Positions 24,601 through 35,300 of a stretch of DNA of 64,000 nt are shown piece after piece. Position 1 is the first letter of the stretch; each line of letters opens with the position of its first letter. The stretch is from Leptidea sinapis. Lineage: Eukaryota; Arthropoda; Insecta; Lepidoptera; Pieridae. The stretch is taken from assembly GCF_905404315.1 (NCBI RefSeq), contig NC_066312.1, positions 15,053,001 to 15,117,000 on the forward strand, in the 5' to 3' direction. The notes beneath the pieces were generated by a model, which saw nothing but the letters and a program-made list of their open reading frames with translations, was not told the origin of the DNA and made no database searches. The position numbers and the translations under genes were made by a program.

Positions 24601-27600
24601 TATCAATAGGTAGCACATAAATAATAGCATTTTATTAATATTAAAGGTAAAGGTGTATTTAATAAGTTTTTTAGTTATTTGATATGTTTCAATTTTTGAA
24701 GTCCGTTTTTTTAATCATAATTTTCTTTTTATGTTTTGGGATTTTCATGAAACTACTCAAAAAAATTGTTCTTTCCATATTATATAGTGCATAAGAGAAA
24801 GAAGATTGATCCTACTTAAATGAGGTATAAAATTGAGTCTATGTAAGTCTTTATTTAAATAAACGACTGTACAAAATCCAATACATGTATTTATATGTTT
24901 ACCTTGAGGAGTTAAAGTTAATGTGGTGTGAGTTGATCCATGTAAAGAACCTGAAACACCTTTTGCAAGCTGCAAAGCAGAATATACTCCTAGTGCACCT
25001 TTGTGTAGACGAGCGGCTGATGGAGACATGGAGAGTGGCCCTGGCGTTGTGATTGGATGCTTCTCAACTTGCAAAGCACTTATTACAACAGCCTCACGGT
25101 TGTAGTATCTTAAGGAAAAGAAATATCATGAATGTACTACTATACACAAATAAACAATGTTATACTATACAAAAGCGTTATCATAACAGCATATATAAGA
25201 AATATAATAATAATTGTTAACTACATTATAATTTGTGGGCACTCAAGATCCTTAAGTATTAGAATAAGAATATATTTTGTACATGACTGTTTGCTGCCAA
25301 AATAAAATGTTCAAGTTGCCATATATTCATCAATACATACTTTTTGAGCAATATACGAATATGTGTTTCACTGACAGTAGGGAACATAGCACTTATTTTG
25401 GCTACCAAAGCATCCGTGTCTGAGTTGAGTGTGAGGGAGTCTTGAAATTTGTCATTTAAGTGAGAAACACGATTAGGTAGGGGACTCCCTCTTGGCGTAA
25501 AGCATAGTGCCCGACCCAACACTGGACTGTCATTAGGTGTGCAGTATGCTCTTGAATCCTGCAATAAATTAAACTTATATAATGATTTGCATTATGTAGT
25601 TTTATATCATCTATTTGTTTTTTACTTACAAGATGTGGTTTAAGTCCTTTTGGGTGAAACATCTTAGGGCTGGGCTGTGCTTGAAAAGCATGTTGTAGAC
25701 GAACTGGAGAAGGAAATGGATGTACATGATACGGAGAGCCATGTGAAGTCTATTAGATCCAAATGTACAGACATGTATGGACAAAGTAGACTGTAAACAA
25801 GTGTTGAATTAAAAACCAACATCATGCTGTATTAGCAATGATGATTTTATACTATATATATCTAAAATACTGAGGTATTGAGTGTTGGTGGCGCAATGGC
25901 TCTGTGGGTTGGATCTCTTACGGGTTTGATCACTCCATATAATATCTTTTCAACTTGAATGCTTCGTAAAGTACAATATCACCTGTGAAGAAATATAAAG
26001 GCTGTGTATGAAACTAACCAAATTACACTGGAATCAAAGAAGACCTTTAGAGTCAATGTGTTTACACAAGCAAAAATGTGAAAGAAACAGTAGTTTACAG
26101 AAAATTTCCCATCAATACCTACCTATTAAACACTGAGACAATGCAGACAACAACAGTAATTGTGTGCTTACATGAAAGCTTCAGCAATGCGGGCAGTGTT
26201 AATGTTACTAGCGGAGTTTAACACATTCAGTGCGAGAGTCATATTGATGAACTAGCAGCTAGTGTGTTACAAGAACTATGTAGTTGGTAAGCGATCTACA
26301 TATAGTGCGATACAAGACACTATTTTCTTGTAAGAGTGTTTTCGTTAAGTCTCTAAATTCATGAAAATCAAATATAAATGTTTTTTTATTCATTTATATA
26401 AGTAATTGTAATAAAAAATATTATAAGATTTATAGCCTATATCAAACACATACTAAAATTATCCTGTACCACACTGAAAAAATGGCTAAAACTTTTGTCC
26501 TGTATACAGGAATTAGTGAAGTTCAAGACATAATAAATAAAACAATCAATATCAATAGCCAACGGTTATATATTTTGGAAGTGTAGTAAAATAACTTATA
26601 TGCTAAACATAATTATTAGGTAAGTAGGTACCCATCTAGTCCGAAAGTAATATAAAAATTAGGAATGGTTTTTGTTAAAACATTCAAGACACGGTGCTTT
26701 AGAACATTCAGCACAGCTGGTATTTACTTTTTTCACTGTTTTGTCTGCTTCACGACTGGCCATTTCTTCTCGAAGCTTCTTGTAGCAGCCAGAACACGAC
26801 TTTCTGATTTGGTATTTTAATGAGAGTGTGGTATTTCTGGGCAGGTTCCTATGCCTCATCTTTGAAATTCATTTTGGTCAGTGACTTGATAATAGATTCT
26901 GTTAAATCTAACATGGTTTTTTGGAATTGTTTACAGCGTTATAAACTATCCATGCAATGAATATAAAAGTGGCAAATAATAAGCTCATCGTCAGCTTCCT
27001 GAACCATTTCGAGCCTCTTCGCAGTGAAGAATAATAAGACGTCATTTGGTCATTGTAATCAACACCTTTTTTGTTTAGATTGTACATAGAAACACAGTCT
27101 GGTTTCATTATAGCTTCTCCTGTACCTCTTCTCTTTTTACCTGTATCTATTATTTGAGCATCATGTTTTGTGTATGTTGTTAACATCATCACTGGTCTTT
27201 ATCTACCCACTTTATAATCTTGACTCCTTTTCTATTCATTCCTTCCATGATGTTTCCATTTTTAATTTTCGCACTGGTAATTACTTTTGGCAGCCCTTTT
27301 CAATTCATCCGTGTTGTACCACAATACATTGTTTTCTTTTCAATCAGTTCTTCAGACAGACCGACAGATGTATAGAAATTAACAGCAATTACAATTCTGC
27401 CATTATTTTCTAATCCTTGAATTAACTTCATTACGATTTCATGAGCACGCGGTTTTCTGGTACTAACTGTAGGTAACTGTAACTGGTACTTATCCTTGGT
27501 ATAAATGACAACTTAATGAGTATACCCTTCTGCGGTACACATTTTGTACAATTTAATTCCGTACTTATGAGCTTTATTTTTTATGTATTGCCTGAATTGC

Positions 27601-28830
27601 AATCTTCCTCCCCAAGCTACCATGCTTTCATCAATAACAAGGTATTTTCCAGGTGTCAAAACCTCTTTATTTTTTTTTTAAATCACCTCCAGAACATCCC
27701 AAACTTTATGTAATTTGTCACTTCGATCAATTTCAGTATGGCTAAAGTGCCAAAATTTAAGCATAAAAAATCTCTTGTTATTAACAATTATATGATGATG
27801 ATGAATATATAATTCATTTCGATAGAATTTCTTTCTTGACCAATAACAACACAAACTAGGCACTTTGGTAAAGCCCATCGTAGTCGAAATACCCATAAAT
27901 TTGCACATTTCCACATGGTTTGTAGGTACCCAACTTATAATTCTTGACCTTGACTTTAGATGTGCGTTTTTGATATGATTTTGAGCATATGTATTTGTCT
28001 CTTTTCATTTTGGTGCGAAAACTATCCTTATCAATATAAACGTCCTAATTCGTCAATAATCTAACACGAGATCCGCTTCTTGTAATGCACTGAATAACGA
28101 AATTTATTTTCTAGTGCGGTACAAGCTAAATATATCCTGTACTTCTTTTCACTATATTCTATTTCTACCCTCATCTAGCATCCTAAAAGTATAGTTAGTA
28201 TTTTTTGTATTAGCAGGATATTGTATAGAAGTAGGTCTCGCACGGGGGAAAAACATATGAATCTATCTCCGCACCATATACAAGTGGTGTACAGGTCATA
28301 TATATCTTGTAACACATCGAACATGTTAATATAAAATAATTTTGAATATGGTGTTTCCAATCATTAAAAAGCAAATACTAGTTGTTAGTTAGGTTACCAC
28401 TCTAGTCATAAACATCTTAGGAGCCTTGCACTGTCAAAATCAGAAAAATGAGGTTGGTTAATTAAATTGCACAACAGATATATTTAATAGACACAAATAT
28501 AAGATAGACAAAATAAAAGATTTTATAGAAACATATTAAGTTTAAGAATTAATCTAAATAATAATTGATTAAAATCCTCACATATGCACAGCATTGATCT
28601 TGGGTTTTTTAATGATTTTATGTTACATACTAAATTTATATTTATGTATTGTATCTAATACTACTCATATTAAAATATATAAATGCAAAATGATTTGAAA
28701 ATAGTTACAATGTAATTGTAGTTATTCAATTAATTTCAGTATGTTTGCTTTTTACCTGTGGATTAATGCAATCCAAAGCTATATTGTGATGTGCAGCAAC
28801 TTGTTTATGTTTGGTGCGTAGTTCTTCCAT
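17882..28830 (-). CDS. CUE-domain protein, 8 exons, ~446 aa
   Basis: Exons (minus strand): 28756-28830, 25630-25749, 25341-25558, 24903-25108, 22766-22874, 21944-22164, 21644-21839, 17882-18077. All junctions are GT-AG and all phases agree (1341 nt in total). The start MEELRTKHKQVAAHHN is the first ATG of exon 1. Residues about 113-155 form a CUE domain with the conserved MFP motif, which in this family binds ubiquitin. Residues about 243-280 and 317-356 are two more helical segments with CUE/UBA character (ILDVLANKDNNVQKASEEL; ALDSVDYNDERAEQILKAVV). The tail repeats Gly-Pro-x-x-Leu units. The linkers are Ser/Pro-rich. I infer a ubiquitin-binding adaptor but cannot name the orthologue. No catalytic domain, signal peptide or membrane segment is seen. 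The first seven introns carry transposon debris. Stop codons coincide with donor-like sequences in exons 7 and 8, so the C-terminus depends on splicing. Confidence 0.8.
18562..18605. repeat. (TA)n microsatellite
   Basis: An uninterrupted run of TA dinucleotides, about 18565-18594, with a TATACATATATA tail. It lies in the last intron of the CUE gene. Shorter TA runs occur at 3068-3101 and 14991-15007. Confidence 0.9.
18606..19175. other. CUE gene last intron, unassigned
   Basis: Around 18710-18940 a plus-strand frame includes KQIDPLTTTNFLIGS, faintly like the integrase tail of BEL/Pao retroelements (LTPxHFLIG). Too short to call. Confidence 0.25.
19176..19405 (+). mobile_element. SINE-like dispersed element, copy 1
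   Basis: Blocks GACGAGCAGGACGTTCAGCT, GCTCAGGATTCTTGAAAAAC, GAGACATAAGATGTTAAGTC and TAGCTACGGCGCCCTTCTGA. An inverted, more diverged copy lies at 35625-35880 in a Deaf1 intron. Non-coding, about 230 bp. I recognise it as a very common lepidopteran repeat, but its class is uncertain. Confidence 0.65.
19866..19987. repeat. Hairpin element with ~39-bp arms
   Basis: CGCTTTTAGTCCCTGGTACG at 19882 is mirrored by CTCGTACCAGGGACTAGAAG at 19948; the inner 22 bp differ at one base. The arms extend outward through CACCTTGATGAAAAG and, mirrored, CTTTTTATCCAGGTG. The loop is about 44 nt. It is non-coding and lies in the last intron of the CUE gene. It could be a small MITE or a structured RNA. Confidence 0.8.
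19988..21643. other. CUE gene last intron, rest
   Basis: Mostly AT-rich. One short plus-strand frame at 21172-21282 starts MDRFDFVPIMEPNYYFVSAR and runs 36 codons. It has coding-like composition but no partner exon, so I list it as an observation only. Confidence 0.3.
21644..22164 (-). CDS. CUE gene exons 6 and 7, extra CUE/UBA-like helices
   Basis: Exon 6 (21944-22164) encodes YLKSVFQKAEETLILDVLAN and KASEELMSMGF, then a Lys/Glu-rich linker. Exon 7 (21644-21839) encodes KKFDMIAEKVIIMALDSVDY and RAEQILKAVVQ. The pattern (aliphatic helix, ILD/ALD, acidic Asn-Asp loop, A..IL) resembles CUE/UBA bundles, so the protein may carry three such domains. The exon 7 end reads AAATTTGG|GTAAGT: used as a donor it removes an in-frame TAA and joins exon 8 in phase. 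Confidence 0.7.
23137..23675 (-). mobile_element. LINE 3' end, family A copy 3 (longest)
   Basis: The minus strand gives an open C-terminal piece of ORF2: NSDFHYYNTRNKELLVTNTS, RLHKIHNSFKGKCIHFYNKV and KFKCFIKKWLCRNSYY. The pattern yNTRnk..L....R...ihnSf...g..fyNkvP....l....Fk...k.wL is typical of CR1/jockey-type non-LTR retrotransposons. The 3' tail matches copies at 3491 and 6122. It lies in intron 5 of the CUE gene, same strand as the gene, 5' truncated. Confidence 0.85.
24093..24200 (+). repeat. Dispersed-repeat end
   Basis: Starts CCGACTCCAAAAATGAGGAG followed by GTTATCAATTCAATCGGTAT and a T run. It is the inverted counterpart of 995-1052. Adjacent to the inverted-repeat element that follows. 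Confidence 0.45.
24351..24712. mobile_element. MITE with ~85-bp terminal inverted repeats
   Basis: The left arm (24351-24437) and right arm (24627-24712) are reverse complements over most of their length, including GTATCAAATAACTAAAAA / TTTTTTAGTTATTTGATATG and an almost perfect inner block CCTTTACCTTTAATATTAAT AAAAT. The 190-bp centre is unrelated and non-coding. It lies in intron 4 of the CUE gene. Superfamily unknown. Confidence 0.8.
24903..25558 (-). CDS. CUE domain, exons 3 and 4
   Basis: Exon 3 (25341-25558) and exon 4 (24903-25108) join AA|A across the donor GTATGT, giving TDALVAKISAMFPTVSETHI followed by RILLKKYYNREAVVISALQ. The MFP motif (about residues 123-125) and the acidic/aliphatic second half are those of CUE domains. 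After the domain comes a Ser/Pro/Gly-rich linker (ITTPGPLSMSPSAARLHKG). Confidence 0.8.
26655..28000 (-). pseudogene. piggyBac-like transposase, broken
   Basis: Three minus-strand pieces follow the order of a piggyBac-family transposase. 27678-27914 gives EMCKFMGISTTMGFTKVPSL and WHFSHTEIDRSDKLHKVWDV. 26908-27192 gives KPDCVSMYNLNKKGVDYNDQ and SSLRRGSKWFRKLTMSLLFA. 26659-26859 gives the Cys-rich end (SCSGCYKKL..., CAECSKAPCLECFNKNH). Between them the antisense of 27590-27650 reads as the piece with YLVIDESMVAWGGRL. Frames shift repeatedly, so it is inactive. It lies in intron 1 of the CUE gene. I could not define terminal repeats with confidence. Confidence 0.85.
28756..28830 (-). CDS. CUE gene exon 1 (start codon)
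   Basis: Encodes MEELRTKHKQVAAHHNIALD then CINPQ and ends at CAG|GTAAAAAG in phase 0. It joins in frame to exon 2 (25630-25749), which encodes TSHGSPYHVHPFPSPVRLQH and on to LKPHL. Intron 1 is 3.0 kb and contains a piggyBac relic. Confidence 0.75.
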
Positions 28831-29272
28831 TCTGCCGACTTCTGAATTTTTATTGATTGTTTATGCGTATATTAGCGTAAAAAATACTTGCAATTGAACG
28901 TTTATTGTACTGAAACCATTTATATTATCGAAACCATTCATCAAAAAAATTATAAGAAATAAGAAAGTGCACTGTATATAAAATATTAGTAGACACGGAC
29001 TTGATGATAACTCAACTCACAAAATACATACTAATGCATCAAGACTGGAACTTGTAAAAACTCAACTAACCGTGAGCCTGAAATCGAAAATCAACTCAGT
29101 AGTCACAAAATGTAGGCAATACGCAACATTGAACGTAGTGTTTAAATTCTCTTAGCAGAGAATCATAGAATAAATGGAATAGGTAGGTATATTTTACTCA
29201 ACATTCTCCAAAGAATACATCACTCCACGGAGTGATTTTAATTAACAATCACTACAGAGTATCACTTCAATA
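28831..29272. promoter_or_regulatory. Upstream region of the CUE gene
   Basis: The sequence immediately 5' of the minus-strand start codon should hold its promoter and 5' leader. It is AT-rich; I see no TATA box or initiator I would stand by. Confidence 0.25.
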
Positions 29273-30366
29273 AACAGTGTGTCCACTGCTATAGTTATTT
29301 TCAACAGCAAAAAATTTGGGACGAATAGAAAGCTAAATTAATACATTTATTGTTTTTTTGGATTTCATTTTCTGAAGATGATGCCATCTAAATGCTTATA
29401 TTATGCCACCTATTCGTACAGTCTTCTGTAAGAGAGTCTGTTACTTGATGAAAGCTTTCCTACAGAGAAAAGTGTTCGATTTCTGTTTTGATATTTATTT
29501 TAAGATCATTAATTGTCCGCGGCTGGATTGCGAAAATTTTATCTGGGGACCCGGGTGGCCAGGAAAAGCCTCCAAAACGGGATATCAGTTTCTGGGGAAA
29601 AAATGTCTTATCACGGTAGCGCCATCTTGCTGAAACCACGTGTTCCTGTTAAAGTGTGAATATCTTTCAACGATAAGACGAAAATTAGATTTAATAACGT
29701 ATACATACTGTTCCGAATTTACGGTTATTGAGGTACCATTTTGGTTCTCAAAAAAAATAGGGCCTCATTGGACCCCATTCTTTTAAATTGCGCACCGTAT
29801 AGTCACTTTTGGACTGTGCAACTGTCTTTGATGTCTGATCTCATTATCTGTCATTTTGTTTGTCAACATCAACCTTCCAAATAAAAATGGGCTTTAACAC
29901 TCAAGAAAATGTTGCTAAGCCGAATTGAGTAAGCATTCTTTTAGCGCATGTTTGTCGTAAAACGTAGTCGTTTTCCTTCCAAGCATGAACCACATGGATC
30001 TTGTAAGCACATTTTCTTTTTGATAGTAAAAGCACACTGTTAAATTTTTTATTTCAAGAGCTGATGCATGCTTTCGATAAGATCGCCGTGGATTTGCGAT
30101 TACTGCATCACTTACTAGTTGCACGTTTTCTTGTGTTGAAACAGATGGAAAAGGTTCCATTTTTTTATATTGACGGTAGATCCTGTTTCCTGAAACTTTT
30201 TTATCCGTTTCTTAATCAAATTTATGTTTGGTGCAGCTCTTGCGTGACGGATATTGTAGTGAAAACAGAACTTGCGGCTGACTTCAGCGTACTATTTTCC
30301 ACTCGTCCAATAAACTTCGATTACAAGAGCGCGATACAATGAACTTTCCCAGTGGACACCCTGTAC
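29273..30366 (-). mobile_element. Mariner/Tc-like relic with terminal repeats
   Basis: The minus strand reads QLVSDAVIANPRRSYRKHAS then ALEIK (N-terminal helix-turn-helix) near 30065-30120, and QQDGATVIRH, then PGHPGP (degenerate from the WPPRSPDL catalytic region) near 29540-29630. The right end AGTGGACACCCTGTA at about 30350 and the left CAGTGTGTCCACTG at about 29277 are inverted. Stops and frameshifts make it inactive. It sits between the CUE gene and Deaf1. Confidence 0.7.
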
Positions 30367-30949
30367 TAAAGTAAAAGTAAAGAATATTTGATAGTACAAG
30401 TACAGATTTCTATTATTTAAATATTTTATAGGGGCTTACTTATGGCTAAGAATATGTAATATTACAAGTACGGAAGTCTCATTCCGTAAAATCAATTAAA
30501 GAAATAGGGACCCTTGCCCCCATACAATACGGTGTAATTCAGATCGCACAACGCTATTAACCTGCATTTTCATTCACCTAGAAGTGTCCTCTCTTTCCAT
30601 AGCATGACACTTAGCTCTTCTGCCGACATTAGGGTTGTCTTCTTTACCTAAAACTGTACCTATCTATTGTATAAATAGTGTATGTAAGGCTAACTCTTAT
30701 TAATAGCTCAGTTTTTCTTAAATAGTTTTACATAAATAGATATTATGTAATCGTAGTTTTAAATCAATATTACTGGAACGCCCCGACATAGTCATCATTT
30801 ACCTTCAAAATTAGGAACTATTTAAATAGGTAGGTATCGATATACTTGCTTGAACAGAACCATGACGCGAGCTAGACTTGCATGTATGTATGTAAGTACG
30901 TAGCCCTTAGTCGCCGGTGCCTGTGCGCGTATAAGCACTTTCATATAAG
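30367..30949. other. Intergenic DNA, nothing recognised
   Basis: No coding or repeat signal seen between the mariner-like and gypsy relics. Confidence 0.4.
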
Positions 30950-31330
30950 AGGGCAGTGGAGTTATTATGTGCCCATTTGCGTCCAAAACCTTCTGTGTTA
31001 GCGGACAGATATAAGTTTCGACAGTGGCGTCAATTATATAATTAATCAATTGCAATGTCACGGAATTAAAATGGAAAAATATTGCTTATATGAATCAAGT
31101 CTAGATGATAACCTCAGGGATCAGTTGGTGTGCGGGTTAAGGAGTGAGATGATCTGCTAGACTTGCCGTACAACAGAGCCGTGACTTTAGCATTGTCATT
31201 AGTGGCCGCTGATCGAGACGCTCTTGAAGTTGATAAGAGAAGCACAGAATTAACGTAAGTAGTCAACAATGGAATTTTGACGGGTGTTATAGATGATAAA
31301 TGGACAACATCTAGCCAGTGATTGTTCATA
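30950..31330 (+). pseudogene. Ty3/gypsy gag fragment
   Basis: Plus-strand frames give RPKPSVLADRYKFRQWRQL, then ESSLDDNLRDQLVCGLRSEM, then LPYNRAVTLALSLVAADRDA. This is the capsid region of Ty3/gypsy retrotransposons (KPs...eR..F..r.Q and L.d.LrdqlVcGl). Stops and frameshifts interrupt it and no LTR was found. It ends about 400 bp upstream of the Deaf1 start codon. Confidence 0.75.
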
Positions 31331-31705
31331 CAAGGATTAGATATCCAGTTGGTGCCGAAAAACATTTAATGCGAGGATGTGCCCAATTAGAGAAAAATCA
31401 GTAACAGCGTTGGTGAATATAGTAGTAGTATTGTTATAAGTGTAGTTGTTGTTTAGCGCTTGCCCTTTCTATTTGTAATGACGTCACCGACGCTACTTCT
31501 GTAGTGTCTAAGTTGGTCACACGATATCGGGCTGTCAAGTCATCTGCACGCTTTTAAGACGCTAGTTTACATTCTTCATCTATGGTAACAAGAAAAGAAG
31601 TCTTGTACTTATATGCTCCTCTTTGGTGTACAAATCGCCGACGAAGGCGATGTCTCTAAAGTCTAATATCTGTGAAAGAAGCTTCGGAGTTCGGACAGCG
31701 TCGTT

Positions 31706-32375
31706 ATGCCGGACATTACCGAAGTTACCGACGGCGATGCATTGTCGAGCGCGGCCGAGCGTGCTTCCGATCGTTCTGATGGCGGTACCGTTGCTTCAGC
31801 TAGCAGAAGGTCGACTCGCCTTAGTGATTCTTTTATCACTGTTCCTGTATCGTTACCTGTGGGTACCCTCGTGACAGGAACTACGTTTAATTTGATAACC
31901 TCTGACCAGTTGCCACATTTCAAGCCTATGCTATGTGTTGATAACGGATTTGTGTCGGGAAGTTCAATAACAGATGAAATTAAGAGTACAATTGGCACAA
32001 CATCACCGCTTCTTGAAGATCAGAAAGATCAAGAATGTAATTCAAATGACAATTCGCCATTGTCAAGTAGCGGCCAGGGTCAATCATGGAACGACACGGC
32101 AAATATGCCCATACTGCCAGTGCGATGCAAAAATACGTCGGCAGAATTGCATAAGAACAAACTGGGTTCTGGTGGACGGGGTAAATGTATAAAATACAAC
32201 GAGTCTTGGTATACACCTAGTGAATTTGAAGCTTTATGCGGAAGGGGGTCTAGCAAAGACTGGAAAAGATCAATAAGGTTTGGTGGAAGAAGTATACAGG
32301 CATTAATAGCAGAAGGTGTGTTGAAGCCCCATGCTACCAGCTGTACATGTGGTGCATGTTGTGATGATCAAACGG
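31706..32375 (+). CDS. Deaf1: Deaf1 exon 1, SAND domain
   Basis: Starts [20 protein letters not shown] and carries the whole SAND domain: [60 protein letters not shown] and the Cys-rich end [12 protein letters not shown]. It ends in phase 1 at ACGG|GTATGC. Without splicing the frame runs on only four codons to a stop. Confidence 0.93.
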
Positions 32376-35300
32376 GTATGCTTTATAAAATATAAAAAGG
32401 CTTTTATAATTATTATTTATAAAACATTTGCTATTGTGTTTACATTGTGTGGTATTACTTTAAATGACAAATCATTAATTTCCATTAAGACAATAACTCA
32501 CATCAGGGATGGAATTGTTTAGAATATAATTTGTAAGTTTTTTGAACTTGAACTTAAACTATGGTGCCTTAATCTGATTTTTATGTTTAACAATGCTTTG
32601 TTTGAATATTTTTATAACATATGAGACATTTATGAAATTATTAAAGTTATATTATGTATTTTATAATAATTCTATTATATAATTACTTTAATAAAAATTA
32701 AATATTTATTAAATTTTACTATTATTTTTCAGCTACAGGACCAGTCAGGCTATTCATACCATACAAAAGGAAAAAACGTGATGGTGAAGGTTTGGTTCTA
32801 AATTCATTTACTTAATGAAAATAGTTCAGTTAAATAGGGATATATGAAAAAGTATAAAATTTTACAGTAGCAAAATATATGTTTTGAATATTACAAGAAA
32901 TTGTTTATTCTCTTGATATTTACATGTAGCTATTATACTAAAAATATATTTTATATAATATAATAGTCTAATATACCTAGCCATGTAATATACCTTGCCA
33001 TAAATACTGAAACAAAGAAAAAATAATTTTCTATTGCAAATAACATTTACTACTCTTACTGTCTGTTAGTTTAATTCACTAGGATGCCGTAATCACTCGT
33101 CGTACCGATTTGCTGCGGCATATATTTGAGTTAATCAAGGTAAACTAAGTCTGTGTACAAAAACAAAACAAAATTAATCCAAACAAAAATGATAAAAATA
33201 ATCTTTTGGAATTTGCTGCGTTATTTAAACATGAGGAATTAGCGAATTATTTGGTCACATGAGAATCTTGTGCTGATTTGCAAATTCAATAACTAAGAAC
33301 CTTGCAGTTGAATCACTCTCAATTGATAGCAGTGTTACAATTAAAACTTATTGTGATTTGATCAATCAGCCCAATTTTTAATTAAATATAAATAGCGCGT
33401 GCTAATTTAGAATAATTTGTAAATCATGTTTGTTTTTAATTATAATAAATGAATCAAGTTGAAATTCAAAATTCTGTCTCAACAATAATATAGAAAATTT
33501 CGAAAGCTTTCTATGAGTTCAAATTTTTTTTTAATCGGTCCAGAAACAATTTAACACAGAAATCAATTGGAGTCACACAGTGGGAGCTCTGCTCAGCTTC
33601 ACTCAATAAATATTAAACAATTTAAAATATAAAAAGCTTATTTGTGGTGGTCTACATTGGCTACAATACAGTCCTTTAAACTTTGAGGCCAGGTATCAAT
33701 AGCAGCATGCACTCCTTCAATGGGGAAACTCTACACTGTCAATCATACAGACTGTTTTAGGGACTCCAATCATCATGGCATTTAGAGCAAGCCTTACTCT
33801 CTAAAACTGACCATGAATCGTAATTCAGCTGATGAAGTCCAAAATGTTTTACTAGCTTAATGACCCGGTGCCAATTTTTGCTGGAAGGACAATTTTTGCT
33901 TATTGAACATGGGGCTAAGGGTTAAGGGGATTCACTATGTTCTCAAAAATGGTATCTTGATAAACTTTTGCCAATGTTTTGATACCTTTTTCACAAAAGT
34001 ATGGCTCAGTCACTTCTTGATAGCTATACCCCAAAGCATCACTGAAGTCAAATAGTGCCCACCTTGCACTCTGTCGACTAATTGAGAAGCTTCCTTAGAG
34101 CATTTAGCATAAATATGGTCTTTTTGTTTGTTAAAATGTTGCTCAATTGTAAAAAAATCTGTGACCTCCCTTTCCTTCCAGCTTCAGTATATGTATCGAT
34201 TTCACCACTATAATCCTTTTTAAATTATCAGTTAAGAAATGACCAGTATGTCTCTTATAGGCTGCAAGTCTTGAGTCATCTTCTAAAATACGCAACATGG
34301 TTCTAGGTGCTATCTTCATCTTCCGAAAAATCCATAAAATCTTTTGCTTTCCTACAGGATTTCTTTGAATTCTTTCTCTAACTGCTTTGACCACCTATTT
34401 CTATCGTACCAACACTACATGGACGGCCAGATCTTATTCTGTCACAAACAGAGGAGGTCTCATAGTATCTATTAATAGGCTGGTGCACAAACATTTTACT
34501 AATACCAAGTGTAATCACACCAATTTGGTTCTCTTTATCACCATCCATTTTAATATCTGAAAATATTGTACATTTTATCGGTGCCAAAATGAGAAAAATT
34601 AAACAACAATCATATAAAAATGACAGATTACAAATTCAAATGTAATATTTTGTTTATTTTTAATTGTAACAGTATTTATGGCCAGACTAAGTAGTCTTAA
34701 TAATTCTATAGTATGAAAATGGTGATTTCAATGATATGCTTTAAGAATTGAATATAATGAAATTTTTCAATTAATCAAAATATAAATACTAATTTTTATA
34801 TTATATTAATATTATATATCTATAAATTAAGGAATTCACCTAAACTTGTAAAACTTAATATAACCAATATGAAACCTGTACACTGTACTGTGTGTGTTAG
34901 AGCTTGATGGATTTAATCATTACCACTCATACTCCCTTGCAACACTTAAGTGTCATACAAATGTTGCCTGCCTAATAAATGAGTGTATGTATATTTCCTT
35001 CAAAGATACCCATGTCATATGAAAAAGGCACTCTGCATAAAATGTTCTGAGCTGAAAGTGGGGTGTACCAGACCATAGACAAGAGCAATACTCCAGATTT
35101 AGCTGGTCCCTGCACCTTAAGTACAGCTTGTCTCAATTCCATGACATCTAAAATGAAGAAACAAGTTTCTTGTGGATCCATAAACAATACATGAGAAATC
35201 CCTGTGTGGTCAGTCTGCATGCTGCTACTGTACTGCATCCTCAGTACTAAATTTATCATAACACTGCATGTTTGAGATATGTATCATAATATCAGTAATA

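Noticed and set aside
26218..28110. piggyBac terminal repeats (TTAACACATTCAGTGC near 26218 and GCACTGAAT near 28087)
   Set aside because: The inverted match is under ten bases and not flanked by TTAA on both sides, so I did not use it to set element borders.
31663..31998. 111-codon minus-strand ORF opposite Deaf1 exon 1
   Set aside because: Antisense shadow of the Deaf1 coding sequence, with no splice or homology support.
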